Part shown: one piece after another, positions 1 through 12,072 of the stretch
How the letters are laid out: every line of letters begins with the position of its first letter
Numbering within the stretch: position 1 is the first letter of the stretch
NCBI RefSeq assembly: GCF_019880205.1
Contig: NZ_CP082292.1
Span: forward strand, 992,001-1,056,000
DNA length: 64,000 nt
Source of the DNA: Pantoea alfalfae
GTDB lineage: Bacteria; Pseudomonadota; Gammaproteobacteria; Enterobacterales; Enterobacteriaceae
Reading direction: 5' to 3'
Made by a program: the position numbers and the translations under genes
The notes under the pieces: model-generated
Databases searched by the model: none
The model's input: only the letters and a program-made list of their open reading frames with translations
What the model was told of the DNA's origin: nothing

Positions 1-112
1 CACGCCTTAGAGGGCATGTTTTGCGCCTTTGCGGAAGGCGTATGCTCCCTGAGCCGGCCTCTTTATCCTCTGTCGCAGGCCATCCTGACAATCAGAATGA
101 CCTGCCCGACCA

Positions 113-3219
<3,107 letters not shown>

Positions 3220-3606
3220 AATTGGGTTACTCCCGCTTTAACTTTCGCAATATCGTCAGGCGTTCCCATCAGCTCGAAGCGGTAGAGGCAGGGCACCTGA
3301 CATTTTTTTGCAATGATGCTGCCCGCCAGGCAGTAACCGGCACCGAAGTTACGGTTGCCTGCCGCGATCACGCCCCGAATACCGCGTCGGTTCGCCTCAT
3401 CATTAAGAAACTGAATCACCTGACCGGGTACCGCACCACGACTGCTGCCACCGCCATAGCTGGGCACCACCAGAATATAGGGCTGGTCGATATGCAGGTG
3501 CTCGCGGGCATCAAGCGGGATGCGCCGGGCGGGCAGGCCGAGGCGCGTCACAAACCGGTGGGTGTTTTCCGACTGGCTGGAAAAATAGACCAGCGGGAAC
3601 ATACGA

Positions 3607-3849
3607 TTAGCCCCCGACGGCAGAAAGCGTGCGCAGAGTGGCGATCTTGTCCGGACGGAAACCGCTCCAGTGATCGTTATCTGCCATCACCACCGGAACC
3701 TGGCGATAACCCAGTGATTTCAGGTTGTCGATCGCCTCCGGCTGGCTGTCGAGATTGATCAGCTGATAAGCGAGACCCTGACGGTCCATCGCATTTTTGG
3801 TCGCCGTGCACTGGACACAATTGTCTTTAGTGTAAATAATAATGCGCAT
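3607..3849 (-). CDS. nrdH: Glutaredoxin-like electron donor NrdH
   Basis: NrdH is a thioredoxin-reductase-dependent glutaredoxin-like protein that reduces NrdEF. The 80-residue product starts [14 protein letters not shown]; the redox motif CVQC (Cys11, Cys14) is exactly that of E. coli NrdH, and the C-terminal WSGFRPD motif is the NrdH signature. A longer frame runs upstream to about 3933, but the ATG at 3849 fits the family start and is preceded by a purine-rich AGGAAA stretch. It is the first gene of the operon, about 100 nt downstream of the inferred transcription start. Confidence 0.95.
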   Translation of the reverse strand: MRIIIYTKDNCVQCTATKNAMDRQGLAYQLINLDSQPEAIDNLKSLGYRQVPVVMADNDHWSGFRPDKIATLRTLSAVGG

Positions 3850-3956
3850 GATTCGTATTTCCTTCTGTATGCGGTTCTGATGACCGGAAATAAAGTCGAT
3901 GCAGCCTGTTGCGGGCTTCATTCGGTCGGACATCGGGTGTCGTACTGATGAGATAA

Positions 3957-4003
3957 ATACTAGATGTAGTGGTTTTGGTGGTCAAGTCCACCATATATAG
4001 GGT
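3957..4003 (-). promoter_or_regulatory. nrdHIEF promoter with paired NrdR boxes
   Basis: On the minus strand TTGACC (3985-3980) is separated by 17 bp from TAGTAT (3962-3957), a near-consensus sigma-70 promoter. Two imperfect 16-bp palindromes resembling the NrdR consensus ACACWATATATWGTGT lie at 3988-4003 (about 13 of 16 positions) and 3957-3972 (about 12 of 16). Their centres are 31 bp apart, three helical turns, which is the spacing used by the ATP-cone repressor NrdR. The downstream box covers the -10 element and the upstream box abuts the -35, consistent with repression. Confidence 0.85.
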
Positions 4004-4101
4004 TTTATGATTTGCATTTGCGCAACAGAGGCAAAGCCAGCAGTAATGCGCCCTGCAGCCTGAAAAAATCTTTTGTAAATGTCGTCGGCCAGAAAAAGGG
4101 C

Positions 4102-4129
4102 AAAAAAAAGCCCCGCACAGGGCAGGGCT
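4102..4129 (-). terminator. Intrinsic terminator of ygaM
   Basis: On the minus strand an AGCCC...GGGGCT hairpin is followed directly by a run of eight T residues. It lies 18 nt past the ygaM stop codon. Confidence 0.85.
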
Positions 4130-4146
4130 CAGGGGATTTTTTATAC

Positions 4147-4464
4147 TTAGCGGCGAGAAGCCAGCAGTATACCGACTACGATACCGAACGCAGCACCGAC
4201 ACCCACACCGTGCCATGGTTTGTCATGCACGTAGGTATCAACCTGCGCACCGGCATCACGCGCAACCTGGGATACACGGTTGCTGCCGCCGTTCAGTTTA
4301 GAGCGGGTCTGCTTGAGCAGTTTTTCTGCCTGACTGCGGGCTGAATCCACTTCGTCTTTGGCGTCACTGCCATAAGATTTCAACAGCGCTTCGAGTGAAT
4401 CGGCCAGCTCATTCACATCCTGATTGATATCAATGTCATCGTTTTTTACAGTGCGATTAAACAT
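4147..4464 (-). CDS. ygaM: DUF883 family membrane-anchored protein YgaM
   Basis: This is a 105-residue member of the ElaB/YqjD/YgaM (DUF883) family of C-tail-anchored inner-membrane proteins; relatives bind stationary-phase ribosomes. The hydrophilic N-terminal two thirds is predicted helical and rich in Asp, Glu, Lys and Arg. The C-terminus has one hydrophobic glycine-rich segment (about residues 83-101) ending in SRR. Similarity to E. coli YgaM is clear at both ends, and ygaM also neighbours nrdH in E. coli. A CTACACT element at 4505-4498 resembles a sigma-S -10 site, which would fit stationary-phase expression (inference). The Shine-Dalgarno sequence GGGAGC precedes the ATG. Confidence 0.9.
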   Translation of the reverse strand: MFNRTVKNDDIDINQDVNELADSLEALLKSYGSDAKDEVDSARSQAEKLLKQTRSKLNGGSNRVSQVARDAGAQVDTYVHDKPWHGVGVGAAFGIVVGILLASRR

Positions 4465-4617
4465 TTTTTAGCTCCCTTTGATTTAAAAACGTAATACTAG
4501 TGTAGACGACCTTTTGATAAACGAGACGCGGGAGTGTTCTTTAGGGAAAATTCCGAATGCCCACTCTGTCATGCTGATGTAAGGTTGCGAAGCTTTTGAA
4601 AGAGGAGAGGATCGAGC

Positions 4618-4953
4618 ATGTATTTACGACCAGATGAGGTAGCGCGCGTACTGGAAAAAGCGGGTTTCGAAGTCGATGAAATTACTCCACGGGCCTATGG
4701 CTATCGCCGTGGTGAGAACTACGTTTATGTGAATCGCGAGGCGCGCATGGGGCGCATGGCTTTAGTGATTCACCCGACGCTGAAAGAGAAGAGCCAGCCG
4801 TTCGCTGAACCTGCTTCAGAAATGAAGACCTGCGATCACTACACCCAATTCCCTCTCTATCTGGCGGGTGATTCACAGGAACATTACGGCATCCCGCACG
4901 GATTCAGTTCCCGCATGGCGCTGGAACGCTATATTCAAAGCGTTTTCGGCTAA
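4618..4953 (+). CDS. ygaC: DUF2002 family protein YgaC
   Basis: This 111-residue soluble protein closely matches E. coli YgaC (DUF2002), a small cytoplasmic protein of unknown function that is Fur-regulated in E. coli. The N-terminal stretch [17 protein letters not shown] and the central [19 protein letters not shown] are nearly identical to the E. coli protein. No catalytic motif is evident. It is transcribed divergently from ygaM, and AGAGGAGAGG upstream of the ATG provides a strong ribosome binding site. Confidence 0.92.
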   Translation: MYLRPDEVARVLEKAGFEVDEITPRAYGYRRGENYVYVNREARMGRMALVIHPTLKEKSQPFAEPASEMKTCDHYTQFPLYLAGDSQEHYGIPHGFSSRMALERYIQSVFG

Positions 4954-5017
4954 CGCATCAGGCCCCGCCGCGACGGGGCACTGAACCGCCTGTCCGTCCT
5001 CCCTGTTTACCCTGCCG

Positions 5018-5074
5018 TTGCAATTACCCGCTGTGACGCGTATAAATTTGTCCCTTATAGATGTTTAGACGTCC
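5018..5074 (+). promoter_or_regulatory. mmuPM promoter with tandem MetJ operators
   Basis: TTGCAA (5018-5023), a 17-bp spacer and TATAAA (5041-5046) form a strong sigma-70 promoter. Downstream lie two adjacent 8-bp met boxes, AGATGTTT (5059-5066) and AGACGTCC (5067-5074), matching the MetJ consensus AGACGTCT at 6 and 7 of 8 positions. MetJ dimers bind tandem boxes cooperatively, so methionine/SAM repression of the operon is inferred. Confidence 0.88.
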
Positions 5075-5089
5075 ATACGGATAAAAGTG

Positions 5090-6499
5090 ATGAGCGAACA
5101 GCCAACTCCCTCGCAGGAACAATTCAAACGCACCATGAAAGTGCGCCATCTGGTGATGTTATCGCTGGGCGGCGTGATCGGCACCGGCCTCTTTTTTAAC
5201 ACTGGCTATATCATTTCAACCACCGGGGCAGCGGGTACGCTGCTCGCCTATCTGATTGGCGCGCTGGTGGTCTGGCTGGTGATGGTGTGTCTGGGCGAAC
5301 TTTCCGTGGCGATGCCGGAAACCGGCGCGTTCCACGTCTATGCCGCACGCTATCTCAGCCCGGCAACCGGCTACACCGTGGCCTGGCTCTACTGGCTCAC
5401 CTGGACCGTCGCCCTCGGCTCCAGCCTGACGGCGGCGGGCTTCTGTATGCAGTACTGGTTCCCGCAGATCCCGGTCTGGATTTGGTGCCTGGTCTTCTGC
5501 TGCGCCATCTATCTGCTCAACGTCATCTCCACCCGCTTCTTCGCAGAAGGAGAGTTCTGGTTCTCGCTGATAAAAGTTGTCACGATCGTCGCCTTTATCG
5601 TGCTGGGCGGCGCGGCGATGTTTGGCTTTATCCCGATGAAAGATAGCACCCCAGCGCCGGGCCTGAGCAATCTCACCGCGCACGGCTGGCTGCCCAACGG
5701 TGTACTGCCGATTCTGATGACCATGGTGGCAGTAAACTTCGCCTTTTCCGGCACCGAGCTGATCGGGATTGCGGCCGGTGAAACTCAGCAGCCGGAGAAA
5801 GTGCTGCCGCTGGCGATCCGCACGACGGTGGCCCGACTGATTATTTTCTTTATCGGCACGGTATTTGTGCTGGCGGCGCTGATTCCGATGGATCAGGCGG
5901 GGATTGTCAAAAGTCCGTTTGTGCTGGTGTTTGAAAAGGTCGGCATCCCTTATGCGGCTGACATTATCAACTTTGTCATTCTGACCGCTATCCTGTCAGC
6001 GGCCAACTCGGGCCTCTATGCCTCCGGGCGGATGCTCTGGTCGCTGGCCAACGAAAACACGCTGCCGCGCGCCTTTGCCAGCGTCAACAAGCGCGGCGTG
6101 CCCCTGCTGGCCATCACCGTCAGCATGATCGGTGGCTTACTGGCGCTGGTCTCCAGTGTAGTCGCGCCAGACACGGTATTTGTGGCGCTGTCGGCTATCT
6201 CTGGTTTCGCGGTCGTCGCGGTCTGGCTTAGCATCTGCGCCTCGCATTTTGTTTTCCGTCGGCGTCATCTTCAGCAGGGCAAATCGCTGGCCGATCTGGG
6301 CTACCGCGCGCCGCTCTATCCGCTGACGCCGATCCTGGGCTTTCTGCTCTGCCTGCTGGCCTGTGTCGGGCTGGCGTTTGATCCGACCCAGCGCATCGCG
6401 CTGTGGTGTGGCATCCCGTTTGTGCTGTTCTGCTATGCCGCTTACCATCTGACCCACAAATCATCCCCGAAGCCTGAGGAGGCCAAAGATGTCGCATAA
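5090..6499 (+). CDS. mmuP: S-methylmethionine permease MmuP
   Basis: MmuP is an inner-membrane amino-acid permease (APC superfamily) that imports S-methylmethionine as a methyl donor for methionine synthesis. The roughly 469-residue protein has about 12 hydrophobic segments and the APC signature [13 protein letters not shown] near residue 29. I chose the ATG at 5090; an overlapping GTG at 5087 would add one residue. The Shine-Dalgarno sequence is weak. The gene overlaps mmuM by 11 nt and shares its MetJ-controlled promoter, which supports the substrate assignment over other APC permeases. Confidence 0.93.
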   Translation: MSEQPTPSQEQFKRTMKVRHLVMLSLGGVIGTGLFFNTGYIISTTGAAGTLLAYLIGALVVWLVMVCLGELSVAMPETGAFHVYAARYLSPATGYTVAWLYWLTWTVALGSSLTAAGFCMQYWFPQIPVWIWCLVFCCAIYLLNVISTRFFAEGEFWFSLIKVVTIVAFIVLGGAAMFGFIPMKDSTPAPGLSNLTAHGWLPNGVLPILMTMVAVNFAFSGTELIGIAAGETQQPEKVLPLAIRTTVARLIIFFIGTVFVLAALIPMDQAGIVKSPFVLVFEKVGIPYAADIINFVILTAILSAANSGLYASGRMLWSLANENTLPRAFASVNKRGVPLLAITVSMIGGLLALVSSVVAPDTVFVALSAISGFAVVAVWLSICASHFVFRRRHLQQGKSLADLGYRAPLYPLTPILGFLLCLLACVGLAFDPTQRIALWCGIPFVLFCYAAYHLTHKSSPKPEEAKDVA

Positions 6500-7424
6500 C
6501 CCTGTCGCGCAGGCTTTAACAGAGTCGCCGTTACTGATTCTGGATGGCGCGCTGGCCACCGAACTGGAAGCCCGCGGCTGTCATCTGGCCGATGCGCTCT
6601 GGTCAGCGAAAGTGCTGATGGAAAATCCTGAGCTGATCTACCAGGTGCACTACGACTATTTTGTTGCCGGGGCGCGATGTGCCATCACTGCCAGCTATCA
6701 GGCGACGCCGCAGGGCTTTGCCACACGTGGCCTTGATGAGGCGCAGTCACTGGCGTTGATCGCCCAGAGCGTCGAGCTGGCGCGGCGCGCCCGTCAGGAT
6801 TATCTGGCGGTCCGGCCCGACGCAAAAACGCTGCTGGTGGCGGGATCGGTGGGGCCGTATGGTGCATTCCTGGCGGATGGTTCGGAATATCGCGGCGATT
6901 ACGCGTTGCCGGAAGCGGAGATGATGGCTTTTCACCGCCCGCGCGTGCAGGCGCTGCTGGCGGCGGGTGCCGATCTGCTGGCCTGTGAAACCCTGCCGTC
7001 CTTTGCTGAAGCGCAGGCGCTGGTGAAGCTGCTGTCTGAATTTCCTGAAAGCCGCGCCTGGTTCACGTTTACCCTGCGTGACGCCGGGCACATCAGCGAC
7101 GGTACGCCGCTGTCAGAGGTGGTGAGCTGGCTGAATCAGCAGCCACAGGTGGTAGCGCTGGGGGTTAACTGTGTGGCACTTGAGAGCGTGACGCCTGCGC
7201 TGCACCAGCTGCAGAGGCTGACCGACAAACCGCTGGTGGTCTATCCCAACTCCGGCGAGCAGTATGATGCCAGCAGCAAAACCTGGCATTCAGCGCCATC
7301 AGGCTGCACGCTGCATGACAAACTGGCAGAGTGGCAGCAGGCGGGCGCGAAGCTGATTGGCGGCTGCTGTCGCACCTCACCCAACGACATCGCGGCTATC
7401 GCCCGCGCTTGTCAACCGCAATAA
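6489..7424 (+). CDS. mmuM: Homocysteine S-methyltransferase MmuM
   Basis: MmuM transfers a methyl group from S-methylmethionine (or SAM) to homocysteine, giving methionine. The 311-residue cytoplasmic protein has the zinc-binding cysteines of the family: one in GVNCV near residue 230 and the pair in GGCCRT near residue 295. The N-terminal [10 protein letters not shown] motif is typical of the Hcy-binding barrel. Its start lies 11 nt inside mmuP, indicating coupling. With MmuP it forms a complete salvage unit. Confidence 0.96.
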   Translation: MSHNPVAQALTESPLLILDGALATELEARGCHLADALWSAKVLMENPELIYQVHYDYFVAGARCAITASYQATPQGFATRGLDEAQSLALIAQSVELARRARQDYLAVRPDAKTLLVAGSVGPYGAFLADGSEYRGDYALPEAEMMAFHRPRVQALLAAGADLLACETLPSFAEAQALVKLLSEFPESRAWFTFTLRDAGHISDGTPLSEVVSWLNQQPQVVALGVNCVALESVTPALHQLQRLTDKPLVVYPNSGEQYDASSKTWHSAPSGCTLHDKLAEWQQAGAKLIGGCCRTSPNDIAAIARACQPQ

Positions 7425-7432
7425 GCTGGCTG

Positions 7433-7455
7433 AATCGGGCGATGATAGCCCGATT
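7433..7455. repeat. Hairpin after mmuM
   Basis: AATCGGGC and GCCCGATT form a perfect 8-bp inverted repeat with a 7-nt loop, starting 9 nt past the mmuM stop. There is no T-tract, so it may be an mRNA 3'-end stabiliser rather than a full intrinsic terminator. Confidence 0.55.
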
Positions 7456-7509
7456 GAGGTGGAGAGGGCGGTCTACACTCTGATCACTGATCACTCTGTG
7501 GACCCCTTC

Positions 7510-7929
7510 ATGAAACAGCGAATTCTGGCCCTGGCCGCCGCGCTGCTGCTTAGCGGCTGTGCCACTATTGTCGGCAATGAAACCCAGCTGGTGCGCATCG
7601 ACTCTCTGCCGCAGGGCGCGCGCTTTACCGTGCAGGATGAGCGTGGTTATGCGGTGGCGCAGGGTTTCACGCCGCAGACCGTTGAACTGGAAAAATCTAC
7701 CGGCCGCTACTTCGGCAAAAAGCACTACCTGCTGATGCTGGAAAGCCCGGGCTACGTGCCGGTCACGGTGCCGATCGAGGCACGCGCTAACCTGTGGTAT
7801 CTGCTGGGCAATATCCCGCTGGGTGGCTTCCCCGGCTGGCTGCTGGTCGATCCCTTCTATGGTGGCATGTACGACCTCAAGCCGGAACATCCGCGTCCCT
7901 TTATGAACCCGGTTGGCGCGCGCGGCTGA
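7510..7929 (+). CDS. Putative lipoprotein of unknown function
   Basis: This 139-residue protein has a lipoprotein signal peptide: a basic N-terminus (MKQR), a hydrophobic core and the lipobox LLSGC with Cys17 as the acylation site. Residue 18 is Ala, so outer-membrane sorting is expected. The mature part includes a short stretch resembling PEGA-type surface domains (RIDSLPQGARFTVQDERG) and a hydrophobic glycine/proline-rich C-terminal segment around LLGNIPLGGFPGWLLVDPFYGG. I do not recognise a named gene. The frame extends upstream of 7510, but the signal peptide fixes the start. Its stop abuts the end of the convergent speG with no gap. Confidence 0.75.
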   Translation: MKQRILALAAALLLSGCATIVGNETQLVRIDSLPQGARFTVQDERGYAVAQGFTPQTVELEKSTGRYFGKKHYLLMLESPGYVPVTVPIEARANLWYLLGNIPLGGFPGWLLVDPFYGGMYDLKPEHPRPFMNPVGARG

Positions 7930-8475
7930 TTACTGCGCGGTCGGCTTCACCATTCCGCCTGGCGTTTTATGGCGTTCCAGATACTGATGCTGGAAAATGC
8001 ACATGCGGATGGTGTTGCGGTACTCCCCGTTAATGAAAAACTCATGCTTAAGCACGCCTTCGATCTCAAAGCCGAGCTTGGTGTAGATGTGGATCGCTTT
8101 TTCGTTTTCCTGATCGACAATCAGGTAGAGCTTATAAAGATTCAGCACCGAGAAGCCGTAATCCATCGCCAGCTTTGCCGCCTGTGTGGCCAGCCCTTTG
8201 CCCTGATGGGCCGGATCGATGATGATCTGAAACTCAGCGCGGCGGTGCACATGGTTGATTTCGACCAGTTCCACTAATCCCGCTTTCTGCCCGCTGTGTT
8301 CCACTACAAAGCGGCGTTCGGTCTGATCGTGAATATGTTTGTTGTAGAGATCGGACAACTCCACAAACGCCTCATAAGGCTCCTCGAACCAGTAGCGCAT
8401 CACGCTGGCGTTGTTATCCAGCTGATGGACAAAGTGCAGATCTTCCCGCTCCAGCGGACGCAGTTTTACCGTCAT
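7930..8475 (-). CDS. speG: Spermidine N1-acetyltransferase SpeG
   Basis: SpeG acetylates spermidine and spermine using acetyl-CoA, lowering polyamine toxicity under cold, stress or stationary conditions. The 181-residue GNAT protein retains the E. coli sequence almost throughout, including [18 protein letters not shown], the acetyl-CoA pyrophosphate-binding loop [19 protein letters not shown] and the C-terminal [11 protein letters not shown]. It starts [13 protein letters not shown], slightly shorter at the N-terminus than E. coli SpeG. The Shine-Dalgarno sequence AGGAGT precedes the ATG. Confidence 0.95.
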   Translation of the reverse strand: MTVKLRPLEREDLHFVHQLDNNASVMRYWFEEPYEAFVELSDLYNKHIHDQTERRFVVEHSGQKAGLVELVEINHVHRRAEFQIIIDPAHQGKGLATQAAKLAMDYGFSVLNLYKLYLIVDQENEKAIHIYTKLGFEIEGVLKHEFFINGEYRNTIRMCIFQHQYLERHKTPGGMVKPTAQ

Positions 8476-8641
8476 TACCTGACTCCTTTTTTAAAGAAAC
8501 TGCCGCGAGTATACCGCATCAGCCTTGTGCTGCGATTTGCGCAGTCGCATACCTGTTCTGGCTTTAGGCGTTATGGCGTGGGAGAAGAGAGGTAACGGCG
8601 GGCATAGGGGCGTGTTAAGACAGGCGGGAGAAAGCAATAGC

Positions 8642-8669
8642 GCCGGACGGCAGATTAACGCCGTCCGGC
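8642..8669 (-). terminator. Strong hairpin after the ABC transporter operon
   Basis: GCCGGACGGC and GCCGTCCGGC form a perfect 10-bp stem with an 8-nt loop just past the stop of the last ABC gene. The following minus-strand sequence is only moderately T-rich, so it may act as a REP-like mRNA stabiliser as well as a terminator. Confidence 0.6.
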
Positions 8670-8675
8670 CTGATT

Positions 8676-9353
8676 TCAGGCAGAGATCTGTTCGATGATG
8701 CGACCCTGCGACATGTGCACGGCGCGATCGCACATATGATCGATCACATCGGGATCGTGGCTCACCAGCACCATGGTCAGGCCATCCTGCTGTTTCAGAT
8801 CGTTGAGCAGATTAAGGATCTCCGCCTGCACTGACATATCCAGCGCCGACGTCGGCTCATCCAGCAGCAGGATCTTCGGCTGCAGCAGCAGGGCGCGCAC
8901 GATGGCGACGCGCTGACGCTGACCGCCGGAGAGCTGATGCGGATAGCGATCCGCCAGCGCGGGATCGAGTCCGACGTGACGAAAGCCCTGATCGATACGA
9001 TCGTTGATATTGTCGCGTTTCAGTAGCTTGAGCGGCTCCGCCAGGGTGCGGCGCAGCCGGTGACGTGGATGCAGCGAGGCATAGGGATCCTGAAACACCA
9101 TCTGCACTTCCTGACGCAGCGCGCCGGTAAAGACTTTGCCCGGCTGAACCGCGTGACCGGCAAGTTGCATCTGGCCCTGCCAGTGTGGATTCAGACCTGC
9201 CAGCACCCACAGCAGCGACGACTTACCGCAGCCCGAAGGCCCCACCAGACCAAAACACTCACCAGCATTAACCGCCAGGTTGACCTCGTGCACCACGGTG
9301 CGCAGGTCATAACCCTGTTTGTGGGCGACGCTTAGATTCTGCAGCTTAATCAT
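8676..9353 (-). CDS. ABC transporter ATP-binding protein (NikE/DppF type)
   Basis: This is the second ATPase of a peptide/nickel-family ABC importer. The 225-residue protein has Walker A GPSGCGKS (about 38-45), a Q-loop in MVFQDPYASLHP, the ABC signature LSGGQRQRVAI, Walker B ILLLDEPTSALD and the switch His in SHDPD. It is short compared with DppF or OppF (about 330 residues) because it lacks their C-terminal extension, so its size is nearer NikE. Its start overlaps the end of the preceding ATPase gene by 8 nt. The transported substrate cannot be read from this subunit. Confidence 0.9.
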   Translation of the reverse strand: MIKLQNLSVAHKQGYDLRTVVHEVNLAVNAGECFGLVGPSGCGKSSLLWVLAGLNPHWQGQMQLAGHAVQPGKVFTGALRQEVQMVFQDPYASLHPRHRLRRTLAEPLKLLKRDNINDRIDQGFRHVGLDPALADRYPHQLSGGQRQRVAIVRALLLQPKILLLDEPTSALDMSVQAEILNLLNDLKQQDGLTMVLVSHDPDVIDHMCDRAVHMSQGRIIEQISA

Positions 9354-10176
9354 AATTTGCCTCCAGCGCAGCGCGATCCAGCACCGGTAAAGCCTGTCCG
9401 TGAGTCGCTTTGCCCGGACGGCAGGCCCACAGCGTGCGGGTATAGGGATGGGTGGCGCGCGACAGGTCGGCGGCGGGCAGCGTATCCAGCAATCGGCCTT
9501 TGTACATCACCATGACCCGCTCGCAATGTTCTGAAACCTGCTGCAGATCATGGCTAATCAGGAGCAGCCCCATGTTGCGCGCTTCCACCAGACCGCGGAT
9601 CAGCGCCAGCACCTGATCGCGCATGGCATGATCCAGCGCAGAAGTCGGTTCATCGGCGATCAGGAAATCGGGATCGGTAATCAGGGCGATCGCCAGCATC
9701 ACCCGCTGACCCATGCCGCCAGAGAGCTGATGCGGATACTGCTGCATCAAACGACGCGGATCGGGCAGGCCGACCGCATCCAGCATTTCACACACTTTCT
9801 CTTTGCGCTCGGCACGGCTCAGGCGGCGATGCAGGATCAGCGGCTCTTCCACCTGCCAGCCAATGGTGCGCGTCGGGTTAAGGGCATACTTCGGGTCCTG
9901 CATCACCATCGCCACGCGGTTACCGCGCAGCTGATTCCAGTGACGCTCACTCAGCGTCAGCGTATTCTCACCGGCGACCTGAAGCTGGCTGGCCTGCAGA
10001 TGCAGCGCGGGCGAGAGTAAGCCCATCAGGCTGCGGGCGGTCAGTGATTTGCCGGAACCGGACTCACCCACCAGCGCCACGCGCTCGCGACCCACGGAAA
10101 AGCTGATGTTATCGACCAGCAGCGCATCATCGCTGCGAATGGTCAGCCCTTCGGCATGGAGCAGATTATTTTGCAT
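9346..10176 (-). CDS. ABC transporter ATP-binding protein (NikD/DppD type)
   Basis: This is the first ATPase of the five-gene importer. The 276-residue protein carries Walker A GESGSGKS, the Q-loop region MVMQDPKYALNPTRT, signature LSGGMGQRVMLA, Walker B FLIADEPTSALD and switch region LLISHDLQQV. A short C-terminal segment (HPYTRTLWACRPG) resembles the oligopeptide-transporter extension. I used the ATG at 10176 (MQNNLLHAEG); an upstream ATG at 10206 would add ten residues inside the permease gene. The gene overlaps the permease by 11 nt. Confidence 0.9.
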   Translation of the reverse strand: MQNNLLHAEGLTIRSDDALLVDNISFSVGRERVALVGESGSGKSLTARSLMGLLSPALHLQASQLQVAGENTLTLSERHWNQLRGNRVAMVMQDPKYALNPTRTIGWQVEEPLILHRRLSRAERKEKVCEMLDAVGLPDPRRLMQQYPHQLSGGMGQRVMLAIALITDPDFLIADEPTSALDHAMRDQVLALIRGLVEARNMGLLLISHDLQQVSEHCERVMVMYKGRLLDTLPAADLSRATHPYTRTLWACRPGKATHGQALPVLDRAALEANYD

Positions 10177-11023
10177 GACGGGTATCCAGTCGGTCGCGCA
10201 GGCCATCGCCTGTCAGGTTAAAGGCCAGGCTGGCAAACAGAATGGCCGCGCCTGGGGCGGCGGCAACCCACCACTGATCGAAGATCACTTTACTGCCTTC
10301 GGCGACCATTGAACCCCATTCCGCCGTCGGCGGCTGAACGCCCATGCCGAGGAAACCAAGACCGGCAGCAGCCAGGATAATCCCGCCCAGGCTCAGCGCG
10401 GCGCGGACGACCGCCGTCGGCATACAGAGCGGCAGGATATGACCAAACATCAGGCGAAAGCCCGTAATGCCCTGCATCCGCGCGGCAGCAAGGTAGTCGC
10501 TGCGACGCAGCGCCAGAGTCTCGGCACGCGCCTGACGGGCAAACGGCGGCCAGCTGGTCAGCGCCAGTGCCAGCGCACCGTTCATCAGCCCTGGGCCGAG
10601 AATCGCCACCAGCGCCAGCGCGATCACCAGGTTCGGCAGCGACAGGAAGATATCGGTAATGCGCATCAGCAGGCGTTCGGTCCAGCCGCCGACGTAACCA
10701 GCGGTGATGCCGATCAGCAGCCCTGCCGGAATGGTCAGCACCAGAATCAGCGACACCAGCAGCAGCGTAGGACGTGCGCCGTAAATCACGCGCGACAGCA
10801 GATCGCGGCCAAAGCCGTCGGTACCAAACCAGTGCTGCGCCGACGGTGCCAGCAGGCGGCTCGACATGGTCTGCATATTTGGGTCGAACGGCGCAATCAG
10901 CGGTGCCAGCAGCGCCATCAGGATAAGAATCGCCACCAGCGTCAGCCCAACGGTTAACGAGGTCACGCGTTGACGGCGACGGCGTGGTCGCAGCGTTTCG
11001 AGTTCAGAGAGTTGTTGCGTCAT
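10166..11023 (-). CDS. ABC transporter permease (DppC/NikC type)
   Basis: This 285-residue inner-membrane permease has one N-terminal hydrophobic segment (about 24-46) followed by the conserved extracytoplasmic stretch HWFGTDGFGRDLLSRVIYGAR that marks DppC/NikC-type subunits, and then about five further membrane segments. The EAA-type ATPase contact loop is around RRSDYLAAARMQGITGFRLMFGHILP. It overlaps the DppB-type permease by 4 nt and the downstream ATPase gene by 11 nt. Confidence 0.92.
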   Translation of the reverse strand: MTQQLSELETLRPRRRRQRVTSLTVGLTLVAILILMALLAPLIAPFDPNMQTMSSRLLAPSAQHWFGTDGFGRDLLSRVIYGARPTLLLVSLILVLTIPAGLLIGITAGYVGGWTERLLMRITDIFLSLPNLVIALALVAILGPGLMNGALALALTSWPPFARQARAETLALRRSDYLAAARMQGITGFRLMFGHILPLCMPTAVVRAALSLGGIILAAAGLGFLGMGVQPPTAEWGSMVAEGSKVIFDQWWVAAAPGAAILFASLAFNLTGDGLRDRLDTRHAK

Positions 11024-12072
11024 CGGGTTCTCGGATCGGTTAACCAGGTTAAAACATCCGCCAGGGCGTTAATCAGAATAAAGCAGCTACCGATCAACAG
11101 GGTGGAGCCCAGAATCGCCGGCACATCGCCGGAGAACAGCGCATTGGTCATGTAGCGACCCACACCCGGCCAGGCAAAGACAGTTTCGGTCAGCACCGAA
11201 CCTTCCAGCAGCGTGGCGTAGGAGAGGGCGATTACCGTAACCAGCGTGCCCAGCACGTTAGGGAAGATATGGCGCAGCAGGATGCGCACCCGACCCGCGC
11301 CTTTAGCACGCGCCAGCACCACATACTCTTTGCTGCTTTCTTCCAGCAGCGCAGCACGCAGCAGGCGGGTAATGCCCGCCATCGCCAGCAGGCCGAGGAT
11401 TACCACCGGCAGCCAGAGGTGCGCAATCGCATTGCGGAACATTTCCGGTTCACCCGACAGCCAGCTGTCGATCAGGACAAAGCCGGTCTTCGGCTCCAGG
11501 GTATAGACCCAGATATCATCCAGCCGTCCCGGTCCGGCGGACCAGTGCAGCACCGCATAAAAGAGCAGCAGACCCAGCAGGCCGAGCCAGAACACCGGCA
11601 CCGAGTAGCCCAGCAGCGAGATAAAGCGGGCGAGATTATCAATCCAGCTGCCTGGTTTCCAGGCGGCCAGCAGCGCCAGCGTGACGCCGAACACCACTGC
11701 GAAGATCATCGCGCAGGTCGCCAGCTCAATGGTGGCGGGGAAGGTGGTCATCAGGTCGCCGCTCACCGACTGATTGGTCAGACGGGAGACACCGAGATCG
11801 CCGTGCGCCAGATGTTCGATGTAGCGCCAGAACTGCATCAGCACCGGTTGGTCGAGACCCAGGTCGTGACGCACCTGTTGATAGGTTGCTTCACTGGCAT
11901 GATCGCCAGCGATCTGCTGCACGGGATCAATCGGCGAGAGATGCGACAGCATAAAGGTGAAGGCGAGCAGGCCAAGCAGCGTGACCAGCAGCGACAACAC
12001 GCTACCGATCAGCCGTCCGCCACGCTGCCAAAAAAGCCGGGCGAACCCGGCTGAAGGAACAGACTGTGCCAT
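11020..12072 (-). CDS. ABC transporter permease (DppB/NikB type)
   Basis: This 350-residue inner-membrane permease has an N-terminal membrane segment (about 20-42), the DppB-type periplasmic region HLSPIDPVQQIAGDHA, and further membrane helices with a coupling loop near SSKEYVVLARAKGAGRVRIL. A periplasmic insertion (about 165-210, including DDIWVYTLEPKTG) is larger than in many DppB proteins. Its start shares one base with the stop of the binding-protein gene, indicating tight coupling. Confidence 0.92.
   Translation of the reverse strand: MAQSVPSAGFARLFWQRGGRLIGSVLSLLVTLLGLLAFTFMLSHLSPIDPVQQIAGDHASEATYQQVRHDLGLDQPVLMQFWRYIEHLAHGDLGVSRLTNQSVSGDLMTTFPATIELATCAMIFAVVFGVTLALLAAWKPGSWIDNLARFISLLGYSVPVFWLGLLGLLLFYAVLHWSAGPGRLDDIWVYTLEPKTGFVLIDSWLSGEPEMFRNAIAHLWLPVVILGLLAMAGITRLLRAALLEESSKEYVVLARAKGAGRVRILLRHIFPNVLGTLVTVIALSYATLLEGSVLTETVFAWPGVGRYMTNALFSGDVPAILGSTLLIGSCFILINALADVLTWLTDPRTR

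Noticed and set aside
31..112. Possible gene end at the left edge
   Set aside because: Only a short CGCCTT/AAGGCG inverted repeat near 24-40 is seen; there is no T-tract and no coding pattern to call.
4012..4344. 110-codon plus-strand ORF opposite ygaM
   Set aside because: It covers the ygaM terminator and ygaM itself in antisense; ygaM is well supported by homology and gene order.
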